Source: JBMORL01 sp049322335 (GTDB taxonomy: Bacteria > Bacteroidota > Bacteroidia > Flavobacteriales_D > UBA2798). Taken from it: a DNA stretch of 64,000 nt. The position numbers and the translations under genes are program-made. The stretch is taken from the NCBI GenBank assembly GCA_049322335.1, contig JBMORL010000082.1, positions 1 through 64,000 of the forward strand, read 5' to 3'. Every line of letters begins with the position of its first letter. Position 1 is the stretch's first letter. Shown here piece after piece: positions 59,712 to 64,000 of this stretch. The notes under the pieces are model-generated. The model did no database searches, had not been told where the DNA came from, and saw only the letters and a program-made list of their open reading frames with translations.

Positions 59712-60695
59712 ATGAAAACAACTGTGAAGAAATTTATTATTCTCATTATCACTTTGATGAGCGGTCTTTATGCTATTCCCTGTATGAATGAGTATGAGGT
59801 GATGGATGGGATTAAAAAACCTGTGATCAACGGAGATGAAATCTCGGCCGTTGTAATAGATAAAATGGCCTTAACTGAATACATTCATTCCACCATGAAT
59901 TGTCCGTGGGATGGTTCAAGAATTGATAAAAACTGTACAAACGTTGCAGTTGCAGATATTTATCTCGGAAAGCATGAAAGTGCTGTAAAAAAGCTGGAAA
60001 TTTTGATCAAACAATATTCGTTTGAATATAATGTTGTTATCACCTATGCAGTAGCATTGGAACTTACAGAAAAATATAAAGAAGCCTTAATGTATCTCAA
60101 AAAAGCAATAAAGCTAAATCCGGACTCACATGAAGGCTCTGAATGGATTCATGTAAAAATACTGGAATATGTTGTAAAAAACGGAACCAAAGCTCCCTCC
60201 TCTTCTATTCTTGGTATTGATTTTGGAAATGATTCCATTCCGGTAGCGCCAATGGACATAAAAATTGAAAAACTAAAAACCGAATTGCAATTCCAGTTGC
60301 AGGACCGTTTATTTTTTGTGGAAGGAAAAAAAGATCCGGTGTATGGCTCACTGTTGTTTGATTACGCCAACTGTCTTGTATTGATGGACCATCTTTCGGC
60401 TTCTGTTGAGTTTTTTCAAATGGCCAAAGATTACGGATTTGAATCGCCTGTGCTGGACAAACGATTAAAAAGGTATTCAGACTGGAAAGAAAAAAATAAC
60501 CCGGAAAAACATACCGAAATGAAGGTTGAAGGAAAAGACGAGAGCCCGGGAGAAAAAAAGATTGAAAAAAAAGAAGACCGTCCTGAAAAATTCAATACCA
60601 CTTCCATACTGTTCATTTCACTTTCGGGAATGGCTTTTCTTCTCTTCGTTTTTCTGTTCATCCGTTCACAAAAAAGAAAAAAATCAAAAAAATAA
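59712..60695 (+). CDS. TPR protein with signal peptide and C-terminal membrane helix
   Basis: A 327-residue protein. A signal peptide (TTVKKFIILIITLMSGLYA) leads to a Cys-containing periplasmic region and several TPR-like helices (about residues 70-150; YKEALMYLKKAIKLNPDSHE). A Lys/Glu-rich hinge (KDESPGEKKIEKKEDRPEK) is followed by a C-terminal transmembrane helix (SILFISLSGMAFLLFVFLF) with a basic cytoplasmic end. The whole would be anchored in the inner membrane with TPRs in the periplasm. TPR domains mediate protein-protein contacts. No partner is evident; neighbours are also envelope proteins. Confidence 0.65.
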   Translation: MKTTVKKFIILIITLMSGLYAIPCMNEYEVMDGIKKPVINGDEISAVVIDKMALTEYIHSTMNCPWDGSRIDKNCTNVAVADIYLGKHESAVKKLEILIKQYSFEYNVVITYAVALELTEKYKEALMYLKKAIKLNPDSHEGSEWIHVKILEYVVKNGTKAPSSSILGIDFGNDSIPVAPMDIKIEKLKTELQFQLQDRLFFVEGKKDPVYGSLLFDYANCLVLMDHLSASVEFFQMAKDYGFESPVLDKRLKRYSDWKEKNNPEKHTEMKVEGKDESPGEKKIEKKEDRPEKFNTTSILFISLSGMAFLLFVFLFIRSQKRKKSKK

Positions 60696-60720
60696 TTTGC
60701 CTCCTCTTACGTTACATCGT

Positions 60721-60740
60721 GTGCGGGTCGCAACCCGCAC
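60721..60740. repeat. Short GC-rich hairpin
   Basis: GTGCGGGT and ACCCGCAC form a perfect 8-bp stem with a CGCA loop. It is not followed by a T run, so it is more likely a REP-like element or weak pause site than a terminator. Confidence 0.5.
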
Positions 60741-60768
60741 CTGCATTAAAACAACTAAATAACTACTT

Positions 60769-61389
60769 ATGAAAAATTTTATTTATTTATTACTTTTTAC
60801 GTTTATTTCCTCCTGCACCATCGAACAACACATTCACATCAATGCCGATGGCTCGGGACGGCTGGAATATTCCATCAGCGGAATGAGCACTGATGCCATG
60901 AATGGATTACTGACCGATTCACTTGGCGTGAGTGATGAAAATGTTACCGGTACCGAAGATACGCTGAAAGAAGAGATGAACAAGTTTGCAGAAACACTCC
61001 GCTCCGTTACCGGTATTTCTGAAGTAAAAGTAGATGCTGACGGAAAAACGGGAAAGTACGGTGTTTCTTTTAATTTCACCAGTCTTGATGTTTTAAATAA
61101 AATACCAAAAGAAACCGAACCCAATGCTCCCGATTTTTTCAGTGGTTTTAAACTGGAAAAAAAGAAATTCTCCTACACACCGGTGAAACCGGTAGAAAAA
61201 ACAGAAGAAGTGGAAAACAGCATGGCCGATATGTTCAAATACAAACTGGTGTTCAGTTTTGAGAAGAAAATAAAAAAATGCAGCAATAAAAACTTTACGG
61301 TTTCACCCGATAAACACAGCATTACCTTTGAAGGAAACATCAACGACCTGAACAGTGATAAAACGAAGGTGGAAGTGAAGCTGAAGTGA
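60769..61389 (+). CDS. Lipoprotein of unknown function
   Basis: A 206-residue lipoprotein (MKNFIYLLLFTFISSCTI, lipobox SSC). The block EQHIHINADGSGRLEYSIS at the start of the mature part is seen in several Bacteroidota lipoproteins of unknown function. The rest is a mixed alpha/beta domain (VTGISEVKVDADGKTGKYG, VSFNFTSLDVLNKI) with a final basic strand (TVSPDKHSITFEGNI). It is probably in the periplasm or on the surface. It converges with the third phosphatase gene across an inverted repeat. Confidence 0.7.
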   Translation: MKNFIYLLLFTFISSCTIEQHIHINADGSGRLEYSISGMSTDAMNGLLTDSLGVSDENVTGTEDTLKEEMNKFAETLRSVTGISEVKVDADGKTGKYGVSFNFTSLDVLNKIPKETEPNAPDFFSGFKLEKKKFSYTPVKPVEKTEEVENSMADMFKYKLVFSFEKKIKKCSNKNFTVSPDKHSITFEGNINDLNSDKTKVEVKLK

Positions 61390-61533
61390 GCCACAGATTA
61401 CACAGATTTACACAGATTATACAGATTTAAATTCAAAATTTACGAACAGGCAGAATTTTGAATTTGAGCCGGGATAAAAAAAACAGTAGATTCTATGGCA
61501 CTTCATCTGTGCCAATCTGTGTAATCTGTGGCT
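61389..61533. repeat. Nested inverted repeat between convergent genes
   Basis: The outer arms are 61389-61417 (AGCCACAGATTACACAGA..., 29 bases) and 61505-61533 (...AATCTGTGTAATCTGTGGCT). The inner arms are AAATTCAAAATT (61429-61440) and AATTTTGAATTT (61454-61465). The outer arms overlap the stop-codon ends of both convergent genes. The whole could form a long cruciform or hairpin that terminates both transcripts. Confidence 0.75.
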
Positions 61534-63694
61534 ATAGTCTTACGCCAATAACGCAAACATCATCCAGTTGTTCAAGATTACCTCTCCAGCTTTCGAAAGC
61601 AATATCAATTTTTTTACGTTGTTCTTCCATTGGCAGTTCTACGAGCGAGAGGATCAGTTTTTTCATATTGGCCGCTTTGAATTTTTTTCCCTTATCACCG
61701 CCAAACTGGTCTTCAAATCCATCGGTAAAAATATAAATACTGTCGCCTGCCTCCAGCAGAAAATGATGTTTTGTAAATGGTTTGGGCTGATAGGTTATAC
61801 CCACGGGTTGTTTATCCGGCACAATTTCTATTAAAGGATCTTGTTCGGCTCTGTTTTTCTTTACGATCCAGAGCGGATTATTAGCCCCGGCCCAATTCAG
61901 TTCCTTTTGTTTGGTATCAATAACACAAAGACTGATATCCATCCCGTCTTTTACTTCACTTTCACTTTTGGAAAATGTTTCAAGTACCAGTTCACGAACC
62001 TTGTCCAGTATTTTTTCTGCAGAAAGAATTCCGAATTCTTTTACAGTGCGGTTAAGTGCATTGGCGCACACCACACTTACCATAGCTCCCGGCACTCCAT
62101 GCCCGGTACAATCAGCTGCAGCAATCACAATTTTATCACCCACCGGTTCCATAAAATAAAAATCTCCGGCCACAATGTCTTTTGGCTTGTAGAGTATGAA
62201 TGATTCCTGCAAATATTCCTTTACTACTTTCATGGGAGGAAGAATAGCTTCCTGCAATCGTTTGGCATAGGTAATGGAATCAAGAATTTCTTTATTTTTT
62301 TCTTCGACCAGTTCTTTTTGCTGTTCTACTTTACGTTTTTGTTCCTGTGTTTCCTTTTCTTTTTCGGTAATAAGATCGCGTTGCCTGCGAATAACACGCA
62401 AACGGTTAATGATGTAAATGGTGAATGAAACAACAAGCGCAAGTCCGCCATAAAGAGCATATTTCCGGGTTTCTTCCTGTTTTAGTTTTGCATCACGTTC
62501 TGCGAGTTTTGCCTCTTCTACTTTTATTTCCTCTACTCTTTTCACGCTGTCGGCAGCGGCTTTTACTTCATATTTCAATCGTTCTTCGGCTTTGGCAAGA
62601 TCGCTTTTTGAGTCGAGATTTACGAGGGTATCGCGGGCCAGTATCTCTTCTTCAAGGAATTCATAGGCTTCTTTATATTTTCCCTGCGCATAACTGGCAT
62701 CGGCTATGCATCCGCAAATTTTTTCGTTAAATAAAATATAGTTAATGCGATTGGCTTCTTTCCATGCTTCACGACAGATCTTTTCAGCCTTTTGATAATT
62801 TCCCTGGTCGAGATAAAACGAACCTATACCGGTAAGTGTTTCTGCCAGCCCTTTAGGATCGCCCGATTTCATTTTTAGCCGAACAGCCTCATCAAAATAT
62901 TTATCCGCTTCAGCCAATTCATTTTTGAGATAATGAACAACTCCAATATTATAAACTGAAGTTCCTTCAATAAGAATATTTCCATATTTCCTTGCTCCCT
63001 GCAGGGATTTATCAAAATAGATCATAGCTGTATCAAACACATTGTTATTGGCATACATACTACCCAGGTTCAGGTAGGCATAAATCAGTTCGGAAGAATC
63101 ACCTATCTCTTCTTCACACTCTACACTAAGTTTTACGTATTCGATAGCTGCCGGTATGTCGTTGGTGGTATTATACAAAATGCCTATATTCTGATAAATG
63201 GATGAAAGCTGGGCCAAATCATTGCTGGTTTGTTTGCAAAGTTTCAACGCATCAAAAAAATAACCGGTAGCGTCTTTCAGTTTTCCCGTTGCCGTGGAAA
63301 CCAGGCCGAGTGAATTTAATGTTTCGATCTCACGTTCGGTATCTTTGGACAGCCGGGCATACTTCAGCGTTTGATTCAGGTGCCGGCTGGCTTTATCAAA
63401 ATATCCGTTATGGTAGGACATGGTTCCCAAACTATAATTGGCACTGGCAATTATTTTCTGGTTTCTGTTTTTTAAAGCCTGTTCAAGATAAAACTCAGCA
63501 ATAAGGAATGAAGTATCTGCACTAATGAGACTGTAATAGTAAATAAAATCATGCAGGTCATTGAACTTTTTTTCTCCGGGAGTTTTGATAAAAGTGTTTT
63601 TAAGGGAATCAATATTTACACCTGCTGAATGGAAAAACAATATTCCAGAAAAAAATAAAAGCAGTGTGTATTTTATTATTACTCTCATTTTCAT
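61532..63694 (-). CDS. Membrane TPR-SpoIIE/PP2C phosphatase
   Basis: A 720-residue membrane signalling protein, third of its kind here. A signal peptide (IIKYTLLLFFSGILFFHSAG) is followed by about eight TPRs in the periplasm (about residues 60-350). A coiled coil leads into one transmembrane helix (about 413-430, YALYGGLALVVSFTIYII). After a second coiled coil (EKEKETQEQKRKVEQQKEL) and the KNKEILDSITYAKRLQEAIL linker comes the SpoIIE phosphatase (Asp528 in ADCTGHGVPGAM, DGMDISLCVID, DGFEDQFGG and final DDVCVIGVRL). It lacks the PAS domain of the 5.9-kb protein. The target is probably a STAS-type protein; whether it is the one at 1.4 kb is unknown. Confidence 0.87.
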   Translation of the reverse strand: MKMRVIIKYTLLLFFSGILFFHSAGVNIDSLKNTFIKTPGEKKFNDLHDFIYYYSLISADTSFLIAEFYLEQALKNRNQKIIASANYSLGTMSYHNGYFDKASRHLNQTLKYARLSKDTEREIETLNSLGLVSTATGKLKDATGYFFDALKLCKQTSNDLAQLSSIYQNIGILYNTTNDIPAAIEYVKLSVECEEEIGDSSELIYAYLNLGSMYANNNVFDTAMIYFDKSLQGARKYGNILIEGTSVYNIGVVHYLKNELAEADKYFDEAVRLKMKSGDPKGLAETLTGIGSFYLDQGNYQKAEKICREAWKEANRINYILFNEKICGCIADASYAQGKYKEAYEFLEEEILARDTLVNLDSKSDLAKAEERLKYEVKAAADSVKRVEEIKVEEAKLAERDAKLKQEETRKYALYGGLALVVSFTIYIINRLRVIRRQRDLITEKEKETQEQKRKVEQQKELVEEKNKEILDSITYAKRLQEAILPPMKVVKEYLQESFILYKPKDIVAGDFYFMEPVGDKIVIAAADCTGHGVPGAMVSVVCANALNRTVKEFGILSAEKILDKVRELVLETFSKSESEVKDGMDISLCVIDTKQKELNWAGANNPLWIVKKNRAEQDPLIEIVPDKQPVGITYQPKPFTKHHFLLEAGDSIYIFTDGFEDQFGGDKGKKFKAANMKKLILSLVELPMEEQRKKIDIAFESWRGNLEQLDDVCVIGVRL

Positions 63695-63765
63695 AGCACT
63701 TTCCGGTGAATCATTTAATGCCCGGCAAACCCGTGTAAGATAGGAAATAAAATGAAACTACCTGT

Positions 63766-64000
63766 TCAGAAGCGAATCATTTCCTGCAATTTGTTTTTGA
63801 ATCGCTCCTTAGGAAGGAAATTATTTTCGAGAACAGCGGAAAACGGAACGGGAGTATCCAAACTTCCTGTTCTTGCTACAGGAGCATCAAGGTATTGAAA
63901 ACATTCTTCGGCAATTATAGCTGCAATATCCCCGCCTATTCCACCGGTAAGGCAATCTTCATGTAAAACAATTGCTTTTCCTGTTTTCTTTACAGAATTA
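63766..64000 (-). CDS. 2-oxoacid dehydrogenase E1 component, beta subunit (3' end only)
   Basis: The minus strand encodes the last 77 residues of a protein whose start lies beyond the window. It contains GKAIVLHEDCLTGGIGGDIA and RTGSLDTPVPFSAVLE, and ends NKLQEMIRF. This is the transketolase C-terminal region of the beta subunit of branched-chain 2-oxoacid or pyruvate dehydrogenase E1 (BkdA2/PdhB type), with the conserved 'SLDTPVPF'. Such enzymes decarboxylate 2-oxoacids with thiamine diphosphate. Which 2-oxoacid is used cannot be told from this part. It lies 71 bases upstream of the phosphatase gene on the same strand. Confidence 0.85.
   Translation of the reverse strand, partial: NSVKKTGKAIVLHEDCLTGGIGGDIAAIIAEECFQYLDAPVARTGSLDTPVPFSAVLENNFLPKERFKNKLQEMIRF

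Noticed and set aside
60721..60740. Intrinsic terminator at the GC-rich hairpin
   Set aside because: A perfect stem, but no T run on either side; the lipoprotein gene starts 28 bases later.

Overview
The window looks like chromosomal DNA of a member of the Bacteroidota. The evidence is the type IX secretion (T9SS) toolkit: three PorP/SprF-family barrels, a gliding-motility (type B) C-terminal sorting domain, several type A sorting domains and SprB-type repeats. Other markers are many TPR proteins with a C-terminal SpoIIE/PP2C phosphatase, an OmpA/PD40 protein, and starts with no Shine-Dalgarno sequence. I cannot name a genus. I see no prophage, insertion sequence, CRISPR array or rRNA operon.

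Layout. 0-9 kb: tRNA-Asp, a MarR regulator, an overlapping histidine kinase / STAS-like pair, a stand-alone bifunctional PaaZ, two tandem TPR-SpoIIE phosphatases and a cupin. 9-14 kb: OmpA/PD40 protein, a 59-residue membrane protein, ABM-fold protein, TerC, CoA-type Nudix hydrolase and a lipoprotein. 14-19 kb: a secretion pair, made of a 1077-residue repeat protein with a type B sorting domain and a PorP/SprF protein carrying a coiled coil plus a SPOR-like tail. 19-28 kb: bioB-bioF-bioD, a secreted protein, kdsC/VOC, a DinB/YfiT protein, a repeat-filled gap, a GATase-like secreted protein and dnaB. 28-41 kb: an exported-protein island with a lipoprotein, barrels, a murein amidase, a SprB-repeat protein whose signal peptide appears frameshifted, and a GH18 chitinase. 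The amidase and the chitinase share a long C-terminal module. 41-50 kb: small enzymes, an amidohydrolase lipoprotein, an LRR lipoprotein and an orphan CuA-domain lipoprotein.

50-53.5 kb holds the most interesting locus. It is a tightly overlapping operon of an ECF sigma factor, a 610-residue protein and a conventional PorP/SprF. The 610-residue protein joins an anti-sigma-like cytoplasmic domain, one inner-membrane helix and a long Asn-rich periplasmic tether to a PorP/SprF-type outer-membrane barrel. I read it as a single-chain trans-envelope signalling device built on a T9SS barrel.

53.6-64 kb: acyl-CoA synthetase, FKBP isomerase, L,D-transpeptidase, a heptanucleotide repeat array, a saccharopine dehydrogenase-like enzyme, small envelope proteins, a third TPR-SpoIIE phosphatase and the 3' end of a 2-oxoacid dehydrogenase E1 beta gene running off the window.

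How the genes work together: most of the window concerns the cell envelope (secretion, surface proteins, peptidoglycan enzymes, lipoproteins) and signalling to it (ECF/anti-sigma, histidine kinase, PP2C phosphatases). Housekeeping biotin, Kdo, replication and acyl-CoA genes lie in between.
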